Shown here in pieces: positions 1 through 5,830 of a stretch of 6,029 bases of DNA. Source of the DNA: an uncultured Candidatus Melainabacteria bacterium (lineage in GTDB: Bacteria; Cyanobacteriota; Vampirovibrionia; Gastranaerophilales; Gastranaerophilaceae). Location of the stretch: the NCBI GenBank assembly GCA_946186335.1, contig CAMHMW010000110.1, forward strand, positions 1 through 6,029, read 5' to 3'. The notes beneath the pieces are model-generated. The model did not search any database and was not told where the DNA came from. It saw only the letters and a list, made by a program, of their open reading frames with translations. The translations under genes and the position numbers were made by a program. How positions within the stretch are numbered: position 1 is the stretch's first letter; each line of letters starts with the position of its first letter.

Positions 1-101
1 ATCAGAAATACGGCAAACAAATACTTATCGGGGTTAGTGTTTTTGCAGGTCTGATAATTGCGTTTTATGTGGCATTAGCAATGTTGGGTCTGGGAGATTA
101 A
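1..101 (+). CDS. Small membrane protein, C-terminal fragment (left-truncated)
   Basis: The frame starting at base 3 is open from the window edge to the TAA at 99-101 and encodes 32 residues. These form one hydrophobic helix (about residues 8-29, ILIGVSVFAGLIIAFYVALA and on) and end in GLGD. The helix looks like a C-terminal membrane anchor or the last helix of a multi-spanning protein. Only two bases separate its stop from the ATG of the SPFH gene, and that gene's ribosome binding site lies inside this reading frame, so the two are probably cotranscribed and translationally coupled. The fragment is too short to assign a family. It is accepted as real because of the helix and the tight coupling; function unknown. 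Confidence 0.6.
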   Translation, partial: QKYGKQILIGVSVFAGLIIAFYVALAMLGLGD

Positions 102-103
102 CT

Positions 104-1006
104 ATGGCAGGCAAGAATAACAAAAATAATAACAGAAATTTTGGCGATGATTATGATAAAGAATTTTCGCAGTACAGGAAAAATAATTTAAGTGGAGATT
201 TAAAAGCAATGTTTGGAAAAATGAATGTAATGGGTTCGGTGACAGCGGTTGTAATATTTTTACTAATCGTGTTTTTGTTAATTTTTAACCCGATAGCAAT
301 TGTCGGTGTTGGTGAAAGAGGGGTAAAAGTTACTCTCGGTAAAACTTCTCCGGAAAGTTTCGGTGAAGGTGTCCATTTTGTAACTCCGTTTATTTCTCAC
401 ATGCACAAAATGGATGTAAAAACAGTAAAATCAAATATTGAAACAATGGCGCAGTCAAAAGATATTCAGCAGGCAAAAATAGTTTACGTTGTAAACTATA
501 ACCTTAAACCAGAATTTGCACCGAAAATGTATCGTGAAGTCGGTCGAGATTATGTCAACGTAATTATTTCTCCGACTGTTGAAGGTATTGTAAAGGATGT
601 TATCGGTAAATGGAACGCTCAGGATATTGTTGCTAACCGTGAAAAAGTTGCATCAGAAATACTTTCAAAATTAAGAGCGGATTTGGGTGAAAAATATATC
701 AATGTTTCTGATTTTCAGATAACCGAAATTCAGTATTCAAACGCTTTTGAACAGGCTATTGAAAATAAAGTTACGGCAGAACAGGATGCTCTGAAAGCGA
801 AAAATGTAACAATTCAGGTTCAGGAAGAAGCAAGACAAAAGGTTATTGCGGCTGAGGCGGAAGCAAAATCAATGGCAATCAGAGCGCAGGCGCTCACTCA
901 GAATAAAGCCCTTGTTGAATATGAAGCGGTTAAAAAATGGGACGGCAAATTACCTGAATACGTGATGGGAAATTCAGTTCCGTTTATTAATTTAAAGACG
1001 AAATAA
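104..1006 (+). CDS. SPFH/Band 7 (prohibitin-family) membrane protein
   Basis: This is a 300-residue protein of the prohibitin/stomatin/flotillin (SPFH) superfamily. The first 40 residues are polar and Asn/Lys-rich. One transmembrane helix follows (about 43-63), then the SPFH domain (about 66-225, with VGVGERGVKV at its start and the G-E-G-V-H-F-V-T-P-F segment typical of prohibitins at 87-96). An alanine/glutamate-rich coiled coil spans about 213-265 (ENKVTAEQDALKAK, EEARQKVIAAEAEAK). The end, with KWDGKLPEYVMGNSVPFINL at 278-297, matches the usual C-terminus of bacterial prohibitin-like proteins. Family members form large rings or scaffolds on the membrane and often regulate membrane proteases or organise lipid domains; that role is inferred here. 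The start is supported by GGAG at 93-96, seven bases before the ATG. It follows a small membrane protein by two bases and ends before a hairpin terminator. No FtsH or NfeD partner is visible. Confidence 0.93.
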   Translation: MAGKNNKNNNRNFGDDYDKEFSQYRKNNLSGDLKAMFGKMNVMGSVTAVVIFLLIVFLLIFNPIAIVGVGERGVKVTLGKTSPESFGEGVHFVTPFISHMHKMDVKTVKSNIETMAQSKDIQQAKIVYVVNYNLKPEFAPKMYREVGRDYVNVIISPTVEGIVKDVIGKWNAQDIVANREKVASEILSKLRADLGEKYINVSDFQITEIQYSNAFEQAIENKVTAEQDALKAKNVTIQVQEEARQKVIAAEAEAKSMAIRAQALTQNKALVEYEAVKKWDGKLPEYVMGNSVPFINLKTK

Positions 1007-1027
1007 ATTACTGGTAATAAAAATATG

Positions 1028-1064
1028 AAAGAGGCAGTTACGTGAGTTTGTAATTGCCTCTTTT
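1028..1064 (+). terminator. Rho-independent terminator after the SPFH gene
   Basis: A 14-base left arm (1028-1041, AAAGAGGCAGTTAC) pairs with 1050-1063 (GTAATTGCCTCTTT) around an 8-base loop, and the right arm runs into TTTT and a T-rich tail. One pair (1037/1054) is a G-U wobble in plus-strand RNA. In minus-strand RNA the same position is an A-C mismatch, so the hairpin is best built for the SPFH transcript. It can probably still stop the convergent tgt transcript, because the left arm supplies a U-rich tail in that direction. It sits between two converging genes. Confidence 0.85.
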
Positions 1065-1070
1065 ATATGT

Positions 1071-1096
1071 GTAGGTTGGACTTTCAGCCCGACAAC
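1071..1096 (+). repeat. Single REP-like palindrome (GTAG type), degenerate
   Basis: GTAG (1071-1074) is followed by an imperfect hairpin: GTTGGACT (1075-1082), loop TTC, AGCCCGAC (1086-1093). One pair is a wobble and one (A1080) is mismatched, as expected of a decayed copy. The same motif, with GTAA or GTAG in front of TTGGGCT..AGCCCAA, occurs in the tgt-ndk gap and in the gap between the ABC ATPase and permease. This copy points the opposite way, lies just after the terminator, and ends two bases before the tgt stop codon. It resembles bacterial REP elements, which carry a conserved tetranucleotide 5' of a stem and are moved by REP-associated transposases; no transposase is in the window. 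Confidence 0.6.
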
Positions 1097-1097
1097 T

Positions 1098-2216
1098 CTA
1101 TACTAATTTTTTATAATGTTCGTTATAAAATTCTTCAAATCTGTCCTCTAATATTGCCTGTCTGCATTGTTTTGCAAAATCAATGAGGAATTTAATATTG
1201 TGAATTGATAAAAGTGTTGATGCGGTTGCTTCCTGACATCTCCAAAGGTGTCTGATGTATGCTCTTGAATGGTTACGGCAGGCATAACAGTCGCAACCCT
1301 CAACGAGCGGAGCGTGGTCATCTTTAAATTTTTCGTTTTTGATATTTGCTTTCCCGTCAGGTGTGAAAAACGAACCATGACGGGCGTTTCTGGTGGGTAA
1401 AACGCAGTCAAACATATCGACACCCGCTTTTATTCCGTCTAGCAAGTCCTCGGGGGTTCCGACACCCATCAGGTATCTTGGTTTGTTTTGAGGCAAGAGC
1501 GGTGCGGTCAGAGATGTAAAATGCTGCTGGACATCCTTAGGTTCACCTACACTAACCCCGCCTATTGCGTATCCTACCGCATCAAAAGTTGAAATAACTC
1601 TTGCACTTTCTTTTCGCAAATCGTCAAAGAATGCTCCCTGAACAATCGGGAAAAGTGCCTGTTTCGGGTTTGTTTTAGCTTTAAAACATCTTTCAAGCCA
1701 TCTGTGAGTACGCTCCATCGCTGCTTTTGCGGTTTCGTAATCACAGGGATACGGCGCACATTCATCAAATGCCATAATAATATCAGCACCGATGTCCTGC
1801 TGAATTTCCATAGAAACTTCGGGTGATATAAAATGCTTTGTCCCGTCTTTGGGGTCACGAAATTCAACGCCGTCCTCGGTTATCTTTCTCAAATGCGCAA
1901 GTGAAAAAACCTGAAACCCGCCCGAATCTGTTAAAACAGGCTTGTTCCAATTCATCCATCCGTGAATCCCGCCAAAATCTCTTATCCTTTTTGTTCCCGC
2001 TCTTAAATATAAGTGGTAAGAATTTGCCAGAATAATCTGTGCGCCTGTTCCTTCTATCTGGTCGCAGGTTAAGGATTTTACGGCAGAATTAGTTCCGACA
2101 GGCATGAAAATCGGGGTTTCAATCTTTCCGTGCGGAGTGGTTAAGACACCTGCTCTTGCACCTGTTTTAGCATCTGTATGTACTAATTCGTAGTTAAAAT
2201 AATCTTTTTCGTTCAT
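1098..2216 (-). CDS. tgt: Queuine/preQ1 tRNA-guanine transglycosylase (Tgt)
   Basis: A full-length (372-residue) bacterial tRNA-guanine transglycosylase. It swaps guanine for the queuosine precursor preQ1 at wobble position 34 of tRNAs for Asp, Asn, His and Tyr, in the cytoplasm. The TIM-barrel hallmarks are intact: TPIFMPVGT (34-42), DSGGFQ with the putative active-site Asp97, AFDECAP with Asp151, VQGA (192-195), and DMFDCVLPTRNARHG carrying the expected nucleophile Asp270. The zinc ligands C308, C310 and C313 of CDCYAC and H339 are all present. The initiator ATG fits the normal N-terminal length, but its ribosome binding site is weak, only an A-rich purine tract (AAAAGAAAAG) directly before the ATG. 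It lies 115 bases downstream of ndk, separated by REP-like repeats, so it may be read from upstream or from an unrecognised promoter. No queA or other queuosine gene is adjacent. Confidence 0.97.
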   Translation of the reverse strand: MNEKDYFNYELVHTDAKTGARAGVLTTPHGKIETPIFMPVGTNSAVKSLTCDQIEGTGAQIILANSYHLYLRAGTKRIRDFGGIHGWMNWNKPVLTDSGGFQVFSLAHLRKITEDGVEFRDPKDGTKHFISPEVSMEIQQDIGADIIMAFDECAPYPCDYETAKAAMERTHRWLERCFKAKTNPKQALFPIVQGAFFDDLRKESARVISTFDAVGYAIGGVSVGEPKDVQQHFTSLTAPLLPQNKPRYLMGVGTPEDLLDGIKAGVDMFDCVLPTRNARHGSFFTPDGKANIKNEKFKDDHAPLVEGCDCYACRNHSRAYIRHLWRCQEATASTLLSIHNIKFLIDFAKQCRQAILEDRFEEFYNEHYKKLV

Positions 2217-2231
2217 CTTTTCTTTTTTTTA

Positions 2232-2280
2232 TTGGGCTGAAAGCCAAACTTACGCATCATGTTGGGCAAGTATGCCCAAC
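2232..2280 (-). repeat. Paired REP-like palindromes in the ndk-tgt gap
   Basis: Read on the minus strand, the upstream unit is a perfect 8-bp hairpin (2261-2280, GTTGGGCATACTTGCCCAAC, loop of four bases), preceded by GTTG. After a short spacer comes GTAA (2250-2253) and a second, slightly imperfect hairpin, TTTGGCT..AGCCCAA (2232-2248), with one mismatched pair. The spacer and unit order match the pair at 4132-4181, with an alignable stretch of the form GCCCA..ACA..GTAAGTT. Neither hairpin has a U-run after it on the coding strand (the second is followed by A residues), so this is better explained as a repeat pair than as an ndk terminator. Confidence 0.6.
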
Positions 2281-2286
2281 CAACAT

Positions 2287-2316
2287 ACCGGTCGTACAAC
2301 CTAAACCACGGTCGGT
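2287..2316. repeat. Imperfect inverted repeat after ndk
   Basis: ACCGGTCGT (2287-2295) and ACGGTCGGT (2308-2316) can pair around a 12-base loop with seven Watson-Crick pairs and two central G-U wobbles in plus-strand RNA. In the minus-strand transcript (ndk to tgt) the two wobbles become mismatches. It is next to the REP-like pair and may be part of the same composite insertion or a remnant. It is more GC-rich than its surroundings, and there is no U-tract to make it a terminator. The role is unknown. Confidence 0.3.
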
Positions 2317-2331
2317 AATATACATTTACCC

Positions 2332-2808
2332 CTAGTCGGCGTCAAGACTTTCTATAACAAGTTCTGACATACATTTACCCTGAGGGAAAAGTTCATTTTC
2401 GTTGAAATAGATTTTAATTTCTCTTTCTGCGCTCTCAACCGAATCTGAGCCGTGAACAATGTTGTATTCCATGACCTGAGCGTAATCTGCTCTGATTGTG
2501 CCGACTTCGGCTTTGTTCGGGTCGGTTGAACCCATAATGTGTCTTGCGCCTGCAACAGCGTTATAACCCTGTATTACCATTGCAACAATGGGTCCGCTCT
2601 GAATATATCTGAGTAATCTAGGATAAAAAGGTTTGCCTTCGTGTTCAGCATAATGTGCTTTTGCCTGCTCATCACTAACCTGAATCATCTTTAAACCTAC
2701 AACTTTAAATCCTTTTTTCTCAAAACGGTTAATAATTCCGCCGATAAGTCCTCTTTGTACTCCGTCAGGTTTAACCGCAATAAATGTTCTTTCTTCTGTG
2801 TGCTGCAT
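2332..2808 (-). CDS. ndk: Nucleoside diphosphate kinase
   Basis: A 158-residue nucleoside diphosphate kinase, which transfers the gamma phosphate of ATP to NDPs through a phospho-histidine to balance NTP and dNTP pools. Family marks are all present: ERTFIAVKPDGVQRGLIG (6-23) with Lys13, the GARHIMGSTDP nucleotide-binding stretch (87-97), the GTIRADYA strand (103-110) and the NIVHGSDS signature with catalytic His119. The tail after the usual end (about residue 140) runs on with FPQGKCMSELVIESLDAD, slightly longer than many homologues. The start is firm: AGGAG (2816-2820) sits seven bases before the ATG. A possible promoter lies just upstream, and macB-type permease DNA ends 71 bases before the start. 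It may share a transcript with tgt downstream. Confidence 0.98.
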   Translation of the reverse strand: MQHTEERTFIAVKPDGVQRGLIGGIINRFEKKGFKVVGLKMIQVSDEQAKAHYAEHEGKPFYPRLLRYIQSGPIVAMVIQGYNAVAGARHIMGSTDPNKAEVGTIRADYAQVMEYNIVHGSDSVESAEREIKIYFNENELFPQGKCMSELVIESLDAD

Positions 2809-2827
2809 ATTATCTCTCCTCTGCCAA

Positions 2828-2871
2828 GTATCATACAGTTTGATTGTATCATAAAATTATAAATTTTACCA
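2828..2871 (-). promoter_or_regulatory. Possible ndk promoter with a palindromic/direct repeat
   Basis: On the minus strand TACAAT (2843-2848), preceded by TG and one base, reads as an extended -10 element. At 17-bp spacing the -35 position holds only TGGTAA, a poor match. Overlapping this, GTATCATA occurs twice as a direct repeat 18 bases apart (2828-2835 and 2846-2853). The same bases form an inverted repeat, TATCATACA / TGTATCATA, with eight of nine positions paired. That arrangement could be an operator covering the start site, but AT-rich DNA gives such matches easily. Confidence 0.35.
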
Positions 2872-2879
2872 TAGGCACT

Positions 2880-4109
2880 CTATTCGTATCGCAGTGCATC
2901 TATGGGGTTAAGCAGGGAAGCTTTATATGCAGGATAGTAACCAAACCCGATACCGATACCTGCCGAAAACCCGAGTGATAATAGTATTGATTCAACGGTT
3001 ATTGCGATATTCATACCTGCCAGTGCGTGCATTAAATGGGCGCCCCCTATGCCGATTAAGACTCCGGCAAGACCTCCTATCATTGACAGTAAAAACGATT
3101 CTATTAGGAATTGTATTCGTATATCGGATGCTTTTGCCCCGATAGCCATACGAATACCGATTTCCTTTGTTCTTTCGGTAACCGATACAAGCATTATGTT
3201 CATAATACCGATACCGCCGACGATTAGAGAAACTCCCGCAATTGCACCTAACAGCAGGGACATTGTTTTTGTTGTGGATTTAATGGTTTCCTGCATTTCT
3301 GCAAGATTTCGGATTTCAAAATCATTATCCTGATTTTTTCCTATATTGTGTCTTGATTTTAAAATATCTGTGATGTCCTCCTGTGCAATATCCAAAACAT
3401 CATCTCCCTGTGCTTTTACGGCAATCATATTAACCGTTCCGGGGAAATCTGTTCCGAAAACTTTGCGTTGGGCTGTTGTAATCGGGATGAAAGCCAAATC
3501 ATCCTGATCCTGTCCCATTCCGCTTGTCCCCTTTGTTTTTAAAAGTCCTACCACTTTAAACGGGATGTTGCCTATGCGGATTGTTTTACCGATGGGGTCA
3601 ACATCTCCAAAAAGTTCTTTTGAAACTGTTTGTCCTATGATTGCAACTTTGGTACTGTTTTTGTTATCTTCTCTCAAAAATCCTCTGCCTGATTCAATTT
3701 CGTAATTACGAATCATAAAATATGGCATTGTCGTTCCGCCTATGGTTGTTGACCAGTTTTGGTTCCCGTAGGTTAATTGTTTCCCTTCTGATGAATAAGG
3801 TGCAACGGCTAAAACTCCTCTGGCTTTTGATTCAATTGCTTCCGCATCTTTAAGGGTTAATGTGGGGCGGGAGCCTGCGCCCATTCTGACACCGCCTGAT
3901 TTTGCGGATGATGAACGAACCATAAGCAGATTACTTCCCATAGATTCCATATCGGCAGCAATTTTTTTGCTTGCACCTTGTCCGACAGCAAGCATAATAA
4001 TTACGGCACTTACCCCGATAATGATACCTAAACTTGTTAACATTGAACGCATTTTGTTTATTTTCAGCGATATTGTCGCCATTTTAAATATTGATTTAAA
4101 GTCAAGCAT
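2880..4109 (-). CDS. MacB/LolC-type ABC transporter permease (FtsX-like)
   Basis: This 409-residue inner-membrane permease belongs to the MacB/FtsX superfamily of 'mechanotransmission' ABC exporters. It has one N-terminal helix (about 24-43), a large periplasmic MacB-type domain (about 45-280, with IIGQTVSKELFG and DPIGKTIRIGNIPFKVVGLL), then three C-terminal helices (about 283-308, 335-358, 373-392). The cytoplasmic loop TERTKEIGIRMAIGA (311-325) is the conserved coupling helix that touches the ATPase. The C-terminus PAYKASLLNPIDALRYE is the standard family ending. Length and topology are complete. It pairs with the ATPase encoded just upstream. The substrate cannot be read from sequence: relatives export peptides, macrolides or siderophores, or extract lipoproteins. 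The single-copy four-helix form suggests a homodimer. The ribosome binding site is AAGGA, somewhat far (about nine bases) from the ATG. Confidence 0.94.
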   Translation of the reverse strand: MLDFKSIFKMATISLKINKMRSMLTSLGIIIGVSAVIIMLAVGQGASKKIAADMESMGSNLLMVRSSSAKSGGVRMGAGSRPTLTLKDAEAIESKARGVLAVAPYSSEGKQLTYGNQNWSTTIGGTTMPYFMIRNYEIESGRGFLREDNKNSTKVAIIGQTVSKELFGDVDPIGKTIRIGNIPFKVVGLLKTKGTSGMGQDQDDLAFIPITTAQRKVFGTDFPGTVNMIAVKAQGDDVLDIAQEDITDILKSRHNIGKNQDNDFEIRNLAEMQETIKSTTKTMSLLLGAIAGVSLIVGGIGIMNIMLVSVTERTKEIGIRMAIGAKASDIRIQFLIESFLLSMIGGLAGVLIGIGGAHLMHALAGMNIAITVESILLSLGFSAGIGIGFGYYPAYKASLLNPIDALRYE

Positions 4110-4131
4110 TTTTTGTTATCCTTTTTATTGT

Positions 4132-4181
4132 GTTGGGCTAAAACCCAACTTACAATTAGTGTGGGCTGAAAGCCCCATTAC
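4132..4181 (-). repeat. Paired REP-like palindromes inside the ABC operon
   Basis: Two units lie in the 86-base gap between the ATPase stop and the permease start. On the minus strand the first is GTAA (4178-4181) plus TGGGGCT..AGCCC (stem 4163-4167 with 4171-4175). The second is GTAA (4150-4153) plus GTTGGG..CCCAAC (6-bp perfect stem, 4132-4137 with 4144-4149). Both loops are T-rich, and the units share the conserved GTAA. Order, orientation and spacing match the pair at 2232-2280. The pair ends just before the permease ribosome binding site, so it may affect transcript folding or stability between the two cotranscribed genes. Confidence 0.65.
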
Positions 4182-4195
4182 AAATTATATTTATC

Positions 4196-4912
4196 CTATG
4201 TTTCTCTTGTCCTTTGCTTTTGCCATTCTGTTTTGGGCATATCAAGCACGATGTTGCCGTCTTTGAATTTTACAACTCTTTTTGTGTATTCCGCAATATC
4301 GGGTTCGTGGGTTACAAGAACAATTGTTTTGCCCATTTCCTCGTTAAGCCGTACAAAAAATTCCATTACCTCAATACTTGTTTTTGTATCAAGGTTACCT
4401 GTCGGCTCATCCGCCAGAATAAGCGGGGCATCATTAACAAGTGCTCTTGCTATTGCAACACGTTGCTGCTGTCCGCCTGACATTTGGTTTGGCATGTGGT
4501 CTTCTCTGTTTTTAAGTCCGACAATATTTAATGCCCATTTTGCACGCTCAATTCTTTCCGCTTCGGGGATTCCCTTATAAATCATAGGCAGACAAACGTT
4601 ATCAAGGGCGGAAGTTCTTGATATCAGGTTAAAACCCTGAAAAATAAATCCGATTTTTTCACAGCGAATCATTGCAAGTTTATCGGGGGAAAGATTAAGC
4701 ATATCTTCTCCGTCAAGGAAATAACTGCCTGATGTCGGTTTATCAAGTGTTCCGAGCATATTCATAAAGGTTGATTTACCCGAACCTGATGCCCCCATAA
4801 TTGCACAAAATTCCCCTTTTTTAATGTTTAAAGAGACATCATTAAGTGCATTAAATGAATCCTCACCTGTTTGGTATGTCTTTATTGCGTGTTTTACTTC
4901 TATTAAGTCCAT
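4196..4912 (-). CDS. ABC transporter ATP-binding protein (LolD/MacB ATPase type)
   Basis: A 238-residue nucleotide-binding subunit that powers the neighbouring permease by ATP hydrolysis on the cytoplasmic face. All motifs are intact: Walker A GASGSGKST (40-48), Q-loop Gln92 in IFQGFNL, signature MSGGQ (144-148, Met in place of the more usual Leu), Walker B LILADE (164-169), D-loop NLD (173-175) and switch His202 in VTHEPD. The order and spacing, with IGFIFQGFNLI and PNQMSGGQQQRVAIARAL, are those of the LolD/MacB/FtsE group. The start follows AGGA five bases upstream of the ATG and lies 10 bases after the DUF3137 stop, which indicates one operon. The 86-base gap to the permease holds two REP-like hairpins. 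Unlike fused MacB proteins, the ATPase and permease are separate here. Confidence 0.96.
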   Translation of the reverse strand: MDLIEVKHAIKTYQTGEDSFNALNDVSLNIKKGEFCAIMGASGSGKSTFMNMLGTLDKPTSGSYFLDGEDMLNLSPDKLAMIRCEKIGFIFQGFNLISRTSALDNVCLPMIYKGIPEAERIERAKWALNIVGLKNREDHMPNQMSGGQQQRVAIARALVNDAPLILADEPTGNLDTKTSIEVMEFFVRLNEEMGKTIVLVTHEPDIAEYTKRVVKFKDGNIVLDMPKTEWQKQRTRET

Positions 4913-4922
4913 GATTTCCTTT

Positions 4923-5828
4923 TTATAGTTTCGTATTTTCGTTAAGTTTAAAATAGTCTATCAAATCATATATGGTAGTCAATTCTTTCATAAATTGAGA
5001 TATTTGGGTTGAATCTGTGAGAGGTTTATATAAATCTCCGATTTCAAAAAGATCCCTGCTTGTTGATATTGCAAACATTACTTTGTTGTCAAAAAACGAA
5101 CATTTTATATTTTTTGTTCCGTAAACGGTTTGAAGCTGATAAAGTCTTTCCATAAATGTCGGAGTTACAAGGTATCTTGATTCAATCTGATCCTTTGACT
5201 GAACAGTAAAACGTTTTTCAAATCCGACATCTTCAAGTTTTACTTTCTCATATTTCTTTGAATTTGCAAAATTGTTCAATAGGTAGGATATCAATAAAGC
5301 CCCAAATATCACTGTTTGGAAGATAAAGCCGAAACCTGCGAGAATACCGCCTTGAGAAATTAGTCCTGACATTATAAATATTGATATAAGTAATCCTAAT
5401 GTTACGAAAAAAAATGAAGCATAGTGGACTTTATTATTCTTGTTATTATCTGTTTTTGATGTAACAATAGTCTTTGATTTTATTGTTTTATTAGTTGGAA
5501 AAACTATAACAATTCCCTGAAAAGAAATAGAACTCGAAGATATAAGTTTAATTTCTTCAGCGTGAAACCAGATGTCCTGATACTTGCCGGTATAGACATC
5601 ATCTTTTGTCGTCCTGTCAAAACAAGAAAACAAGTCAGATTCTGTTAAAAGCCCGCTTGGTATTTCCTGTTCTTTATATTTCAAATTTTCAAAGCAGGTC
5701 AGAATATCTTTGAGGCATATATCTTTTATGTATTTGCTGAAATTTTTTCGTGTTTTTACTTTATATTTCTCATATATACCAAGTATAATAGGCGGAATAG
5801 TTAAGGACCTAGCATTCCAAATATCCAT
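4923..5828 (-). CDS. DUF3137-family membrane protein, 3' part of a frameshifted gene
   Basis: The C-terminal half matches what I know of the DUF3137 family (function unknown): VKLEDVGFEKRFTVQSKDQI, then RYLVTPTFMERL (218-229), CSFFDNKVMFAIS (243-255) and RDLFEIGDLYKPL (258-270). Earlier parts also fit: a cytoplasmic stretch YEKYKVKTRKNF after a hydrophobic helix, and DIWFHAEEIKL (85-95) leading into FQGIVIVFPTNK. Residues 136-157 and 161-185 form two extra membrane helices inside the domain. The ATG at 5828 has no ribosome binding site and lies in the middle of a hydrophobic segment, so it is probably not the true start: the N-terminus continues in another frame upstream (to the window edge). 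It sits 10 bases before the ABC ATPase and is probably cotranscribed with it. Broken gene, sequencing error and recoding remain open. Confidence 0.75.
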   Translation of the reverse strand: MDIWNARSLTIPPIILGIYEKYKVKTRKNFSKYIKDICLKDILTCFENLKYKEQEIPSGLLTESDLFSCFDRTTKDDVYTGKYQDIWFHAEEIKLISSSSISFQGIVIVFPTNKTIKSKTIVTSKTDNNKNNKVHYASFFFVTLGLLISIFIMSGLISQGGILAGFGFIFQTVIFGALLISYLLNNFANSKKYEKVKLEDVGFEKRFTVQSKDQIESRYLVTPTFMERLYQLQTVYGTKNIKCSFFDNKVMFAISTSRDLFEIGDLYKPLTDSTQISQFMKELTTIYDLIDYFKLNENTKL

Positions 5829-5830
5829 AA
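5801..5830 (-). other. Frameshift junction in the DUF3137 gene
   Basis: The upstream frame reads IFGMLGP then stop (TAA 5801-5803). The downstream frame reads through the same bases as WNARSLTIPP. Switching frames near GGTCCTTAAC joins one hydrophobic helix into the next part of the protein. The downstream frame has no stop for roughly another 60 bases upstream of its ATG, so the exact position of the shift is uncertain. No long homopolymer and no X-XXY-YYZ slippery heptamer are visible at the junction. Confidence 0.65.

Noticed and set aside
1148..2035. Other-frame open reading frames within tgt (both strands)
   Set aside because: They overlap an intact, motif-complete tgt and show no family features or ribosome binding sites; they are shadows of the real gene.
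2221..2248. Terminator formed by the T-run at 2223-2230 and the hairpin at 2232-2248
   Set aside because: On the plus strand the T-run lies before the hairpin, and on the minus strand the hairpin is followed by A residues, so it has the wrong polarity for a terminator in either direction.
2849..2879. Second candidate -10 (TATAAT) further upstream of ndk
   Set aside because: The hexamer is good, but nothing like a -35 lies at the right distance, and the DNA there is simply AT-rich.
1071..4181. CRISPR-like repeats
   Set aside because: The repeats are palindromic, scattered over 3 kb in different gaps and both orientations, with no regular spacers and no cas genes.
2927..4580. Plus-strand reading frames opposite the permease and ATPase genes
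   Set aside because: They are antisense shadows of well-conserved ABC genes, with no recognisable domains.
5795..5830. Programmed -1 frameshifting in the DUF3137 gene
   Set aside because: No slippery heptamer or clear downstream stem is visible at the overlap; mutation or sequence error is simpler.
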